The translations under genes were made by a program, and so were the position numbers. From assembly GCA_025057115.1 (NCBI GenBank), contig JANWWZ010000023.1, positions 1 to 35,145 of the forward strand: DNA of 35,145 bases. Reading direction: 5' to 3'. The notes beneath the pieces were generated by a model. It worked only from the letters and a program-made list of their open reading frames with translations. It ran no database searches and was not told where the DNA came from. This DNA comes from Bernardetiaceae bacterium. GTDB lineage: Bacteria; Bacteroidota; Bacteroidia; Cytophagales; Thermoflexibacteraceae. Every line of letters begins with the position of its first letter. Position 1 is the stretch's first letter. This document shows positions 18,700 to 27,207 of this stretch, piece by piece.

Positions 18700-18724
18700 G
18701 TGGGAAAAAGTGGGAAATTGTGGT
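18700..18724 (+). promoter_or_regulatory. MraZ operator, three direct repeats
   Basis: GTGGG at 18700-18704 and 18710-18714 and GTGGT at 18720-18724 repeat with an exact 10-base period, one helical turn. This is the known arrangement of MraZ boxes (TGGGN repeats spaced by 5 bases in E. coli). The third, degenerate box runs into the TTG of the -33 element at 18724-18726, so bound MraZ should block RNA polymerase. Confidence 0.8.
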
Positions 18725-18753
18725 TGATTTTTAGAAATGAATGCTTAGCTTTG
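18724..18753 (+). promoter_or_regulatory. dcw cluster promoter, Bacteroidota type
   Basis: TTG at 18724-18726, a 19-base spacer and TAGCTTTG at 18746-18753 form an exact Bacteroidota promoter. Transcription should start near 18757-18760, about 30 bases before mraZ. It is the only clear promoter I found for the 15.7-kb division and cell wall cluster. Confidence 0.75.
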
Positions 18754-18788
18754 TCTTGAGAAGTTAAAGTAACGCTTGAAGTGATTGA

Positions 18789-19244
18789 ATGCCTTTATTT
18801 ACCGGCGAGTATAAATGTAAGTTAGATGCAAAAGGGCGATTGGTCTTGCCAGCAAAACTCAAAGCGAGCTTGCCTGCCGAGGCAGCTCAAAGCGTGATCC
18901 TAATGCGAGGTTTTGAGCCCTGCATCTACTTGTACTCGCTCCCTTATTGGCATGCAATAGCTCAACGGGTAGTTGCTTTAAATGAGTTTGTAGAAGAATA
19001 CCGCAACTTTCAGCGCAATTTCTTTCGAGGGCATTCAGAAGTAGAGCTGGATGCAGCAGGGCGGTTGCTCATTCCACGCATTATGCTCATCCATGCTAAT
19101 ATTGATAAAATTGTAGTAGTGGTAGGAGCAGGTAATCGAGTGGAAATCTGGTCTCCTGAATCTTATGAAAGTACCTTGATATATCAAAGTCAAAAATTTT
19201 CACAAATGGCAGAGCGGATTTTTGGAAAGGAGGGAAGTGCATGA
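18789..19244 (+). CDS. mraZ: Transcriptional regulator MraZ
   Basis: DNA-binding regulator that opens the dcw cluster and in E. coli represses its own promoter. The 151-residue protein has the two tandem SpoVT/AbrB-like half-domains, each with the DxxxGR signature: DAKGRLVLP (Asp13-Arg17) and DAAGRLLIP (Asp88-Arg92). MraZ forms ring-shaped oligomers that read repeated TGGG boxes, and such boxes lie 65-89 bases upstream of this start. The stop overlaps the rsmH start by 4 bases (ATGA), so regulator and methyltransferase are translationally coupled. Confidence 0.97.
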   Translation: MPLFTGEYKCKLDAKGRLVLPAKLKASLPAEAAQSVILMRGFEPCIYLYSLPYWHAIAQRVVALNEFVEEYRNFQRNFFRGHSEVELDAAGRLLIPRIMLIHANIDKIVVVVGAGNRVEIWSPESYESTLIYQSQKFSQMAERIFGKEGSA

Positions 19245-20146
19245 GCTGTTACCATGTTCCAGTCCTTGCGCAGGAGAGTGTAGAAGCATTGGTAACCGAC
19301 CCAAGCGGCATTTACGTGGATTTAACTTTTGGTGGGGGAGGACATAGTCGGGAAATCATCCAAAAACTAAACAAAGGCAAGCTGTTCGCCTTTGACCAGG
19401 ACGAAGATGCATCTAAAGAAGCAGCTAAAATTTCCTACGAGCATTTTACTTTTATCAAAGCCAACTTCCGCTTTGCAAAGCGCTATTTAAAGTTGTATGG
19501 CATTACGGCAGTCGATGGCATTTTAGCAGATTTGGGAGTTTCTTCTCACCAGCTCGATAGACCAGATCGCGGCTTTTCCATTCGCTATAACGCTCCCTTA
19601 GATATGCGCATGAATAGGCAACAACCCCTTACGGCTGCTGATGTGCTGGCAACTTACGATATTGCCGCCCTTAAGCGCATTTTTAAAGAATATGGAGAGG
19701 TGCCCAACGCTGGCAGGCTAGCGGAAACCATTGCAGCAGCAAGAGTGCGACAACCTATTCGCACCGTGATGGATTTGCTGAGCATTCTAGAAAAATTCGC
19801 TCCGCGCTTTAGGGAGTATCGTTACTATGCACAAGTATTCCAAGCCTTGCGCATAGAGGTCAATGATGAATTAACCGCTTTGCAGGAAATGCTCCAGCAA
19901 GCAGCAGAACTCATAAAACCTGGAGGGCGACTGGTAGTGCTTTCCTACCATTCTTTAGAAGATCGACTAGTTAAAAATTTTATCAACAAAGGAAAATTTG
20001 AAGGCGAGGTAGAAAAAGATATGTACGGCAATGCGATTAAACCTTTTCAAGCACTTTATCGCCATGTAATAGAGCCATCCCAAGAGGAAATTATGAACAA
20101 TCACCGTGCTCGCAGTGCAAAAATGCGCGTGGCGGTCAAAGTATAA
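19241..20146 (+). CDS. rsmH: 16S rRNA (cytosine(1402)-N(4))-methyltransferase RsmH
   Basis: Methylates N4 of C1402 in the decoding centre of 16S rRNA; the older name is MraW. The 301-residue protein starts with YHVPVLAQESVEAL, carries the SAM-binding motif VDLTFGGGGHS (residues 26-36), and has the family stretches DGILADLGVSSHQLD, DRGFSIRYNAPLDMRM and LSYHSLEDRLVKNF. It is the second dcw gene, overlapping mraZ by 4 bases and 20 bases before ftsL. Confidence 0.98.
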   Translation: MSCYHVPVLAQESVEALVTDPSGIYVDLTFGGGGHSREIIQKLNKGKLFAFDQDEDASKEAAKISYEHFTFIKANFRFAKRYLKLYGITAVDGILADLGVSSHQLDRPDRGFSIRYNAPLDMRMNRQQPLTAADVLATYDIAALKRIFKEYGEVPNAGRLAETIAAARVRQPIRTVMDLLSILEKFAPRFREYRYYAQVFQALRIEVNDELTALQEMLQQAAELIKPGGRLVVLSYHSLEDRLVKNFINKGKFEGEVEKDMYGNAIKPFQALYRHVIEPSQEEIMNNHRARSAKMRVAVKV

Positions 20147-20166
20147 ACCTAAAATTTGCTTTAAGT

Positions 20167-20493
20167 ATGGCAACAGCAGTAAATAGACCCAAGCAACAAC
20201 AAAACAAAGCAACTGCAAGCTTAAACGTAAAAAAAGTTTTCAGTGGCTGGATGGGTTATTTTACTATGGTAGCAGTCTGTGGGTTGGTCTATATTGCCAA
20301 CCTGCACTACGCTGACCGCAACATACGAACCCTGAACCGACTTCGCAAAGAAGTGGCTGAGTTGCGAGCAGAATACACCATCTTGCGCGCCCAATTCATT
20401 ACCAGCAACAAGCGCGGAGTGATTAAAGCCAAAGTAAGCCAATTAGGATTGGTGGAAAGCAATACTCCTGCTTATGACCTCAAAGCAGAGTAA
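20167..20493 (+). CDS. ftsL: FtsL-like cell division protein
   Basis: A 108-residue bitopic protein with a short basic cytoplasmic N-terminus, one membrane helix (about residues 27-46) and a periplasmic coiled coil (about 50-80, NRLRKEVAELRAEYTILRAQF). Sequence is poorly conserved in this family, so the call rests on size, topology and position between rsmH and ftsI, which is where ftsL lies. FtsL works with FtsB/DivIC and FtsQ to activate FtsW-FtsI at the septum. The final part, KAKVSQLGLVES, matches the usual juxta-coil end of FtsL. Confidence 0.85.
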   Translation: MATAVNRPKQQQNKATASLNVKKVFSGWMGYFTMVAVCGLVYIANLHYADRNIRTLNRLRKEVAELRAEYTILRAQFITSNKRGVIKAKVSQLGLVESNTPAYDLKAE

Positions 20494-20539
20494 ACCTAGA
20501 CAAAATCCAAAATGGGTATAAGGCAAATGTGAAACAAAA

Positions 20540-22636
20540 ATGACCAAGAGTATTCGCACTTCAATCTTGTCGCGTGTGCGCCTTGCTTTTTACGGCATGG
20601 TAGCCGTAGCAATCCTAATTTTAGTGAAAATCTTGATTATTCAAATTGGGCAAGGCGAGCTATGGCTAAAAAAAGCGGCAGAAAGTGCGGTTTCTTTTCA
20701 AACTATCCGAGCTAACCGAGGAAATATTTTAGCAGATGATGGTAGCTTGCTGGCTACTAATCTTCCTTATTACCAGCTGGCTATAGACCCGTATTTACCC
20801 AAAGACTCCATTTTCAATAAGTATGTAGATACCCTTGCGGCTTTGCTAGCCCAACGATTCGGCGAGAAAACCAAAAAGGCTTGGATAGAAGAGCTTAAAA
20901 CGGCTCGCGCTGAAAAAAAGCGCTACAAAATCCTCACCCGCGAACCTTTTGACCATGTAGTAAAAGAAGCAGTGAGCCAGTGGCCGATGGTCCAACTAGG
21001 GCGAAAAGCAGGTATTTTCTTTGAAAAAATAGAACGCCGCTACCGACCCTTTGACAATCTAGCAAGGCGCACTATCGGTTTTGTTCAGCAGGAAAACAAT
21101 AAAATTGTTTCGGGATACGGTCTAGAATTTAGTTTTCAGCACGTGCTAGCAGGCCGCGATGGACAAGCTATCTTCCGAAAAGTAGGCACAGACCAATGGA
21201 AACCCGTTAATGACGGCTCTTACATCCGCCCTGAAGACGGACTAGACATTCAAACTACTCTCAACGTAGATTTGCAAACCCATGCCGAAGAAGCACTGCA
21301 AAAAGCCTTGCGAGCAAGCAATGCAAACTTTGGTTCAGTAATCCTCATGGAGGTTAAAACTGGAGCTATCAAAGCCATGGTAAACCTAAGCAAAGACAAA
21401 AAAGGCGACTACATTGAGGATATTAACTATGCCATTACTGGACTTGCTGAGCCAGGCTCCACTTTTAAAATTGCTACCCTAGCTGCCATCATAGAGGAAG
21501 CTAACATCAGCCTAGAAGATACTGTCCAAACGGGAGATGGCACTTATCGCTTTTTTGAAGATGCCGTGATGACAGATGCCAAAAAAGGAGGTTATGGAAA
21601 AATCACTGTCCGGCAGGCATTTGAAGTGTCTTCTAACATCGGCATTTCTAAGCTAGCTTATAAATACTTTCGCAAAAATCCAGAAAAGTTTATCAATTAC
21701 TTAGAAAAATTCGGACTTACTAAAAAACTCGATTTTCAAATAGCAGGTGAACCTACTCCATTTATTAAACGCCCAAGCGACCCCACCTGGAGCGGTGCTA
21801 CGCTGCCTTGGATGGCTATCGGTTACGAGTTAAAACTTACTCCTCTTCATACTCTTACATTTTGCAACGCCCTTGCCAATGACGGTTATTTAGTCAAACC
21901 CTACCTTGTGGCTTCCATTCTCAATGGCAATAAGGTAGTAAAGGACCTTTCTCCAAAATTCAAAGGCGAACGAATAGTTTCCTCCAGCACCGTTGCCAAA
22001 ATGCGCGAGTTGATGATAGCAGTAGTGGAGAATGGCACGGCGAAAAGCATTCGCACTCCATACTACAAAATTGCTGGCAAAACAGGCACTTCCGAGAAAG
22101 TAGTAAGTGGTACCTACACGGAAAAACACTACACTTCTTTTGTCGGCTATTTTCCAGCTGATAAGCCTATGTACAGTTGCATAGTAGTGGTAGATAGTCC
22201 TGAAAAAGGATACGGCGGCACGATTGCAGCGCCGGTATTCCGTCAAATTGCTGATTTTGCTTATTCTCAGCGAGTAACGCAAGAACTGCTACCCCATGCC
22301 TCTGCTGTAGCTTTGCCGAGTTTGCCCCATTCAGCTTATCAGGAAGAGTTACACCTAATTGCTGAACGGCTAGGCATCAAAAAGCAGAGTCTAACTAACG
22401 AAAAATGGGTGTATACTCGCTTCAGTGGAGATACGCTCAAAATGTTGGGTCATAAAATAGAGGCGGCTGGCATTGTCCCTAATGTAGTGGGCATGACCTT
22501 GCGCGATGCTCTTTACATTCTTGAAAACAAGGGTTTAAAAGTATATTTCATAGGAAAAGGCAAAGTAAAACAACAATCTCTATTGGCAGGAACTCGCTTT
22601 GTCAAAGGGGATAAAATCCTGCTTCGGCTGGGCTAG
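20540..22636 (+). CDS. ftsI: Septal peptidoglycan transpeptidase FtsI (PBP3 type) with PASTA domain
   Basis: Cross-links peptidoglycan at the division septum. The 698-residue protein has one N-terminal membrane helix (about 16-36), a class B PBP dimerisation domain, and the penicillin-binding transpeptidase domain. The catalytic motifs are intact: SxxK as Ser307-Thr-Phe-Lys310, SxN as Ser364-Ser-Asn366 and KTG at 514-516. A C-terminal PASTA domain (about 640-698, VPNVVGMTLRDALYILENKGL) is common in Bacteroidota FtsI but absent in E. coli. Its cognate glycosyltransferase is ftsW, further down the cluster. Confidence 0.97.
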   Translation: MTKSIRTSILSRVRLAFYGMVAVAILILVKILIIQIGQGELWLKKAAESAVSFQTIRANRGNILADDGSLLATNLPYYQLAIDPYLPKDSIFNKYVDTLAALLAQRFGEKTKKAWIEELKTARAEKKRYKILTREPFDHVVKEAVSQWPMVQLGRKAGIFFEKIERRYRPFDNLARRTIGFVQQENNKIVSGYGLEFSFQHVLAGRDGQAIFRKVGTDQWKPVNDGSYIRPEDGLDIQTTLNVDLQTHAEEALQKALRASNANFGSVILMEVKTGAIKAMVNLSKDKKGDYIEDINYAITGLAEPGSTFKIATLAAIIEEANISLEDTVQTGDGTYRFFEDAVMTDAKKGGYGKITVRQAFEVSSNIGISKLAYKYFRKNPEKFINYLEKFGLTKKLDFQIAGEPTPFIKRPSDPTWSGATLPWMAIGYELKLTPLHTLTFCNALANDGYLVKPYLVASILNGNKVVKDLSPKFKGERIVSSSTVAKMRELMIAVVENGTAKSIRTPYYKIAGKTGTSEKVVSGTYTEKHYTSFVGYFPADKPMYSCIVVVDSPEKGYGGTIAAPVFRQIADFAYSQRVTQELLPHASAVALPSLPHSAYQEELHLIAERLGIKKQSLTNEKWVYTRFSGDTLKMLGHKIEAAGIVPNVVGMTLRDALYILENKGLKVYFIGKGKVKQQSLLAGTRFVKGDKILLRLG

Positions 22637-22680
22637 TTTTTGCTAAACATTAATACAAACCGTTAAAACGCTTAAACACT

Positions 22681-23073
22681 ATGAAAAACAAAATCGCTTT
22701 CCTCCTGATTCTATCAGGGCTTTTGGTAAAAGAAGTTTTCGCTGCCGCTCCTTTGGGACCGCTTGCAGCCCAAGTGCAGCAAGTAGAACAAGCTGTACAA
22801 GCTATAGAAGCCGCTCCACCTGCTAGCAAAGAACGCCAACTCTTCAAGAAAGCAGAAGAGAAAATAAAGCAACTAGTACATAAGTGGCAACAAGCAAAAA
22901 AACCTACTGCTGATCTCAAAGGGCTCTTCCAAACTCTAGGAATTATCCTAATTATCGTAGGATTGGTAGGTATCATTTTAGGGGTACTGGGAATTGGCGG
23001 CGGCTATCCTGCTGGCGGTGGTGCCCTCTTCCTCGGACTGGTGCTCTACTTAATTGCAAGATTTGCGCTTTGA
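22681..23073 (+). CDS. Small exported membrane protein in the dcw cluster, unknown
   Basis: I do not recognise this protein. The 130-residue product has a signal peptide (KIAFLLILSGLLV, cleavage near residue 21 after VFA) and a helical, Gln/Ala/Lys-rich segment (about 28-72). Two close hydrophobic segments follow: 82-105 (LGIILIIVGLVGIILGVLGI) and 113-129, separated by the glycine-rich turn GGGYPAGGG. Similar small proteins with a signal peptide and a C-terminal membrane hairpin are common in Bacteroidota, without known function. It sits between ftsI and murE, 44 bases after ftsI, in the same direction. This position is unusual. A strong hairpin follows its stop. Confidence 0.8.
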   Translation: MKNKIAFLLILSGLLVKEVFAAAPLGPLAAQVQQVEQAVQAIEAAPPASKERQLFKKAEEKIKQLVHKWQQAKKPTADLKGLFQTLGIILIIVGLVGIILGVLGIGGGYPAGGGALFLGLVLYLIARFAL

Positions 23074-23078
23074 TAACA

Positions 23079-23108
23079 ACCCCGACAAGAAACTTTCCTT
23101 GTCGGGGT
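23079..23108 (+). other. Strong hairpin without a T-run
   Basis: ACCCCGACAAG (23079-23089) pairs perfectly over 11 base pairs with CTTGTCGGGGT (23098-23108) around an 8-base loop. It begins 6 bases after the small membrane protein's stop. The following bases (GGGCAAAATAC) contain no T-run, so it is not a canonical terminator. It may block 3' exonucleases or mark an RNA processing site, separating mRNA levels of the upper and lower dcw genes. Confidence 0.6.
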
Positions 23109-23130
23109 GGGCAAAATACATATCCAAAGG

Positions 23131-23203
23131 ATGAAAAACACTCAAAACTTTTGTAGCTATCAAAACTTTTGCTGACATATTATCCGCTATTTGTCCCCTT
23201 GGT
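23131..23203 (+). other. Probable original murE start region, out of frame by one base
   Basis: ATG at 23131 is followed by five A (23134-23138) and ends in a stop after 14 codons. If one A is removed, the ATG reads in the murE frame and gives MKTLKTFVAIKTFADIL and onward into the family-like N-terminus without a stop. That would give a 498-residue MurE. As read, the murE frame has a stop at 23132-23134 and no standard start until the GTG at 23204. Either the A-run has a sequencing error, or the gene has a real indel or slippage site. Confidence 0.6.
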
Positions 23204-24628
23204 GTGCGAGGAAATGCTAGTGGCTCTATCGGGAAAATTGCTTTTGACTCGCGGCAGGTAGAGGCGGGAGATGTCTTTGTGGCTATCCGCGGTACCCAAG
23301 CCGATGGACATGACTTCATTCCAATGGCTTTGGAGCGCGGAGCCGCCGTTGTGGTGTGTGAAAAATTGCCTACTCCATTGCCTACAGATGGCTGTTTTGT
23401 GCAAGTGAAAAATAGTGCAGAGGCGCTAGGTCGAATTGCTGCTGCCTACTATGGCTTTCCTTCGCGCAAACTTGCGCTAGTGGGCATCACGGGAACCAAT
23501 GGCAAAACCACTACCGTAACTCTGCTTTATCAACTATTTACTCGCTTAGGTCATAAAGTAGGGCTTATTTCTACTGTAGGCAATTTGATCGGTCAAAAAG
23601 AATTGCCCGCCACCCATACCACTCCTGATGCGGTAACGCTCAATGCCCTGTTAAGGCAAATGGTGGAAGAGGGATGTACGCATGCATTCATGGAGGTGAG
23701 TTCTCACGCCTTAGCCCAATACCGCACTGCAGGGATCAATTTTGCAGGAGCCATTTTTTCCAACATCACTCATGACCATTTAGATTATCACGGTACTTTT
23801 GAAGCCTATATCAAAGCTAAAAAGATGTTCTTTGACGGGCTGAGCCAACAAGCCTTTGCTCTAGTTAACAAAGATGATAGGCGAAGCAGTGTCATGGTGC
23901 AAAATACTGCTGCACGAGTATTTACTTATGCCTTGCACGCTCCTGCTGATTTTAAAGGCAAGGTATTAGCAAATGGCGTGCAAGGGCTGCAACTGGAAGT
24001 GGATGGCACCGCTGTATGGTGTAGGCTCATCGGTCATTTTAATGCGTACAACCTACTGGCAGCTTATGGCACAGCAGTTTTGCTAGGTCAAAAGCCTGAA
24101 GAGATACTTCCTTTGCTGAGTAATTTAGAAGGAGCTCCAGGAAGGTTTGACCGCCTCACTGCTGCCAATGGTACAACAGTGATTGTGGACTATGCTCATA
24201 CGCCAGATGCTCTTAAAAATGTCTTGCAAACCATTCAAATGTTGCGGGGGCAAGAAGGAAAAGCTATTGTTACCGTCGTAGGTTGCGGAGGAAATCGCGA
24301 TGCTGCTAAGCGTCCTGTCATGGCAGCAATTGCCTGCCGTTTAAGCGACCGCGTCATTTTAACCTCCGACAACCCGCGTTTCGAAAGCCCAGAAGCTATT
24401 TTAGCCGACATGCAAAAAGGTATTCCCCCTCACGCTCAAGGGCAAGTAGAAGTAATTCCCGACCGCCGCCATGCTATTGCAACGGCTATCTCTCAAGCTC
24501 AAGCAGGGGATATCATTCTCATTGCTGGTAAAGGACACGAAACCTATCAAGAAATTCAAGGAATAAAATACCCCTTTGACGACAAAAAAATTGCTGCTGA
24601 GTATTTGCTTAACCAGAAATTCAACTGA
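23204..24628 (+). CDS. murE: UDP-N-acetylmuramoyl-tripeptide synthetase MurE
   Basis: Adds the third residue to the cytoplasmic peptidoglycan precursor. The ATP-binding loop GITGTNGKTTT, the substrate stretch THTTPDAVTLN, SNITHDHLDYHG and the late GKGHETYQ motif are all present. The DNPR motif in TSDNPRFES points to meso-diaminopimelate as substrate, as expected for a Gram-negative. From the GTG at 23204 the protein has 474 residues and starts at MRGNASGSIGKIAFDSR. This cuts off roughly the first 24 residues usually found before the FDSR motif. See the separate entry for the ATG at 23131. mraY starts 3 bases after the stop. Confidence 0.93.
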   Translation: MRGNASGSIGKIAFDSRQVEAGDVFVAIRGTQADGHDFIPMALERGAAVVVCEKLPTPLPTDGCFVQVKNSAEALGRIAAAYYGFPSRKLALVGITGTNGKTTTVTLLYQLFTRLGHKVGLISTVGNLIGQKELPATHTTPDAVTLNALLRQMVEEGCTHAFMEVSSHALAQYRTAGINFAGAIFSNITHDHLDYHGTFEAYIKAKKMFFDGLSQQAFALVNKDDRRSSVMVQNTAARVFTYALHAPADFKGKVLANGVQGLQLEVDGTAVWCRLIGHFNAYNLLAAYGTAVLLGQKPEEILPLLSNLEGAPGRFDRLTAANGTTVIVDYAHTPDALKNVLQTIQMLRGQEGKAIVTVVGCGGNRDAAKRPVMAAIACRLSDRVILTSDNPRFESPEAILADMQKGIPPHAQGQVEVIPDRRHAIATAISQAQAGDIILIAGKGHETYQEIQGIKYPFDDKKIAAEYLLNQKFN

Positions 24629-24631
24629 ACG

Positions 24632-25849
24632 GTGCTTTACTATTTATTTAGCTATTTAGACCGAGCTTTTGATCTACCAGGTGCAGGGCTTTTTAAGTAC
24701 ATTTCCTTCCGAGCAGGTATGGCAGGAATTATTTCCCTGCTTATTGGGATGGCCTTCGGCGAAAAAGTGATTTGCTATTTGCGCCGTAAACAAGTGGGCG
24801 AAACCATTCGCGAGCTGGGCTTGCAAGGGCAAAGCGAAAAAAAGGGAACCCCTACTATGGGCGGAATCATCATCATTGCTGCTATTTTGATCCCTGTACT
24901 GCTTTTTGCTCGGCTTACTAATGTGTACATCGTCCTGCTCTTGATTACTACTATTATCGCAGGACTGATTGGGTTTGCAGACGATTACATCAAAGTATTT
25001 CTCAAGAACAAAGAAGGTCTTCGAGGTCGTGTTAAGATTATAGGGCAAGTAACTATAGGTATTGTTGTAGGCACTACTTTGTATTTTAACCAGTACGTAG
25101 TAGTGCGGCAGTACAAAGTCAAAGTCAATACTGAAAACGTAATGCAAGCAATTCGGCAAGGGAAGTTTGCCGATGTAAAAGCCACCACCACTACTATTCC
25201 CTTTGTCAAAGACAATGAACTAAACTATGCCGACTTTTGGCCCCTACCCAACGATAAGTTGTTGTGGGTATTTTACGTAGCGGTAGTAACTTTCATTATC
25301 ACTGCCATCTCCAATGGAGCCAACCTTACTGATGGGCTTGATGGTCTAGCAGCGGGTGTTTCAGCTATTGTTGGTCTTACTTTGGCTATATTGGCTTACT
25401 TATCTGGCAATGTTTTGACTGCTCAATATCTCAATATTATGTATTTGCCCTACACGGGCGAGCTGTCCATTTTCTGCCTTGCCTTTGTAGGAGCCTGTAT
25501 TGGCTTTCTCTGGTACAATTCCTATCCAGCGCAAGTGTTTATGGGCGATACGGGTAGCCTTACGCTAGGAGCCCTAATTGCCGTAATTGCCATCTCCATA
25601 CGCAAGGAGTTGCTCCTTCCAGTAATGTGCGGAGTGTTTTTGGTGGAAAATCTTTCGGTAATGATTCAGGTGGGTTATTTCAAATACACCAAACGCAAGT
25701 ATGGAGAAGGCAAACGGATCTTTTTAATGGCGCCGCTGCATCACCACTATCAAAAAAAAGGACTGCACGAAGTGAAAATCGTAAACCGCTTTTTGATAGT
25801 GCAGGTATTATTAGGATTGTTTACAGTCATTAGCTTGAAAATTAGGTAA
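24632..25849 (+). CDS. mraY: Phospho-N-acetylmuramoyl-pentapeptide-transferase MraY
   Basis: Transfers phospho-MurNAc-pentapeptide to undecaprenyl phosphate, making lipid I at the inner membrane. The 405-residue polytopic protein has the family landmarks [25 protein letters not shown] (the catalytic Asp pair), [30 protein letters not shown] and [13 protein letters not shown]. It is longer than E. coli MraY (360 residues) because of an insert around residues 155-195, as is usual in Bacteroidota. The start is GTG at 24632: no ATG lies near, and [20 protein letters not shown] fits the family start. murD follows 3 bases later. Confidence 0.97.
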   Translation: MLYYLFSYLDRAFDLPGAGLFKYISFRAGMAGIISLLIGMAFGEKVICYLRRKQVGETIRELGLQGQSEKKGTPTMGGIIIIAAILIPVLLFARLTNVYIVLLLITTIIAGLIGFADDYIKVFLKNKEGLRGRVKIIGQVTIGIVVGTTLYFNQYVVVRQYKVKVNTENVMQAIRQGKFADVKATTTTIPFVKDNELNYADFWPLPNDKLLWVFYVAVVTFIITAISNGANLTDGLDGLAAGVSAIVGLTLAILAYLSGNVLTAQYLNIMYLPYTGELSIFCLAFVGACIGFLWYNSYPAQVFMGDTGSLTLGALIAVIAISIRKELLLPVMCGVFLVENLSVMIQVGYFKYTKRKYGEGKRIFLMAPLHHHYQKKGLHEVKIVNRFLIVQVLLGLFTVISLKIR

Positions 25850-25852
25850 GCC

Positions 25853-27196
25853 ATGAAAGTAGCCATATTGGGAGCAGGAGAAAGTGGCACGGGAGCAGCC
25901 ATTTTAGCCAAGCAACTCGGCTATCAGGTTAAAGTATCTGACGGTGGAGTAATTGCAGAACCCTATCGGCATCAGTTGCAGCAATATCACATTGACTTTG
26001 AGGAAAAAGGACACACGCTGGAGGAAATCCTTGCCGCCGACCAGATTGTTAAAAGTCCCGGCATTGCAGATACAGTGCCTGTAGTAAAGGCTGCTCTTGC
26101 TAAGGGAATTCCCGTAATTTCGGAGATAGAGTTTGCAGCTCGTTACACGTCTGCTCGTTTCATTGCCATCAGCGGAACTAATGGCAAAACCACTACTACG
26201 TTGCTTACTTATCATCTTTTAAAGTCAGGAGAGCAAAAAGTAGTGCTTGCAGGAAATGTAGGGGAAAGTTTTGCGCGTCAAGTGGCAATAGAGCGCAGGG
26301 AAGGAACATCTGTCGATTGGTATGTATTGGAAATTAGCAGCTTTCAATTAGACAACTGCTATTGGTTTCATCCGCAGATTGCTGTACTGCTCAACATAAC
26401 TCCTGACCACCTTGATCGCTATCAAAACAGCATGGAGTTATACACTGCAGCCAAGTTGAGGCTTTTGCAAAATATGAACTCAAATGATGCCTTTATTTAC
26501 TATGCCCAAGATCCTATACTCTCGGCAGCAGTAGCGCGTTGCCCTGTTGCGGCAAAAGTTTTCCCTATCACGCAAGAGCAGTTTGCTGGCGATTACATCC
26601 AAGTAGCAGGGCATCGCTTTGGACAACTTCCCCTTGTGGGCAAACACAATATGATAAACATGGCTGCTGCTATTCAAGCGGCTTTGCTGGCGGGCGCTAC
26701 TCCGCAGCAAGTGCAGCAGGCACTTCCTAATTTTGTCAATGCCCCTCATCGGTTGCAAAAAGTAGGGGAGTGGAACGGTGTTACTTTCATCAATGATTCC
26801 AAGGCTACTAATGTAGATGCTGCTATGTATGCTCTTGGTGCTTTCCAACGTCCTATAATTTGGATTGCTGGTGGAAAGGACAAAGGCAATGACTACGACC
26901 TGATTCGCCATTTAGTGCAGCAAAAAGTAAAAGCACTGGTGTGCATGGGGAAGGACAATAGCAAACTTTATAACTACTTTTCAGGGATTGTGCCTCAAAT
27001 AGCCGACACTCATAGCATGGAAGAAGCCATAAAGGCAGCATGGGATTTTGCTTGTCCTGGAGATGTGGTGCTACTTTCTCCTGCCTGTGCGAGTTTTGAC
27101 TTGTTTCAAAATTACCAAGATCGGGGAAAGCAGTTTGCAGATATGTGCCAACAGCTAGGTCCAATAAAGCAACGCGAAACAGCAGAGCTAGCCTAA
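25853..27196 (+). CDS. murD: UDP-N-acetylmuramoylalanine-D-glutamate ligase MurD
   Basis: Adds D-glutamate to UDP-MurNAc-L-alanine in the cytoplasm. The 447-residue protein starts with the nucleotide-binding loop MKVAILGAGESGTGAA, has the ATP loop AISGTNGKTTTTLLTYHLL, the stretch LNITPDHLDRY, and NDSKATNVDAA with the IAGGKDKGNDY loop that follows in the C-terminal domain. The length is normal. It lies 3 bases after mraY and 11 bases before the chosen ftsW start. Confidence 0.97.
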   Translation: MKVAILGAGESGTGAAILAKQLGYQVKVSDGGVIAEPYRHQLQQYHIDFEEKGHTLEEILAADQIVKSPGIADTVPVVKAALAKGIPVISEIEFAARYTSARFIAISGTNGKTTTTLLTYHLLKSGEQKVVLAGNVGESFARQVAIERREGTSVDWYVLEISSFQLDNCYWFHPQIAVLLNITPDHLDRYQNSMELYTAAKLRLLQNMNSNDAFIYYAQDPILSAAVARCPVAAKVFPITQEQFAGDYIQVAGHRFGQLPLVGKHNMINMAAAIQAALLAGATPQQVQQALPNFVNAPHRLQKVGEWNGVTFINDSKATNVDAAMYALGAFQRPIIWIAGGKDKGNDYDLIRHLVQQKVKALVCMGKDNSKLYNYFSGIVPQIADTHSMEEAIKAAWDFACPGDVVLLSPACASFDLFQNYQDRGKQFADMCQQLGPIKQRETAELA

Positions 27197-27207
27197 AGAG
27201 GTTTTCT

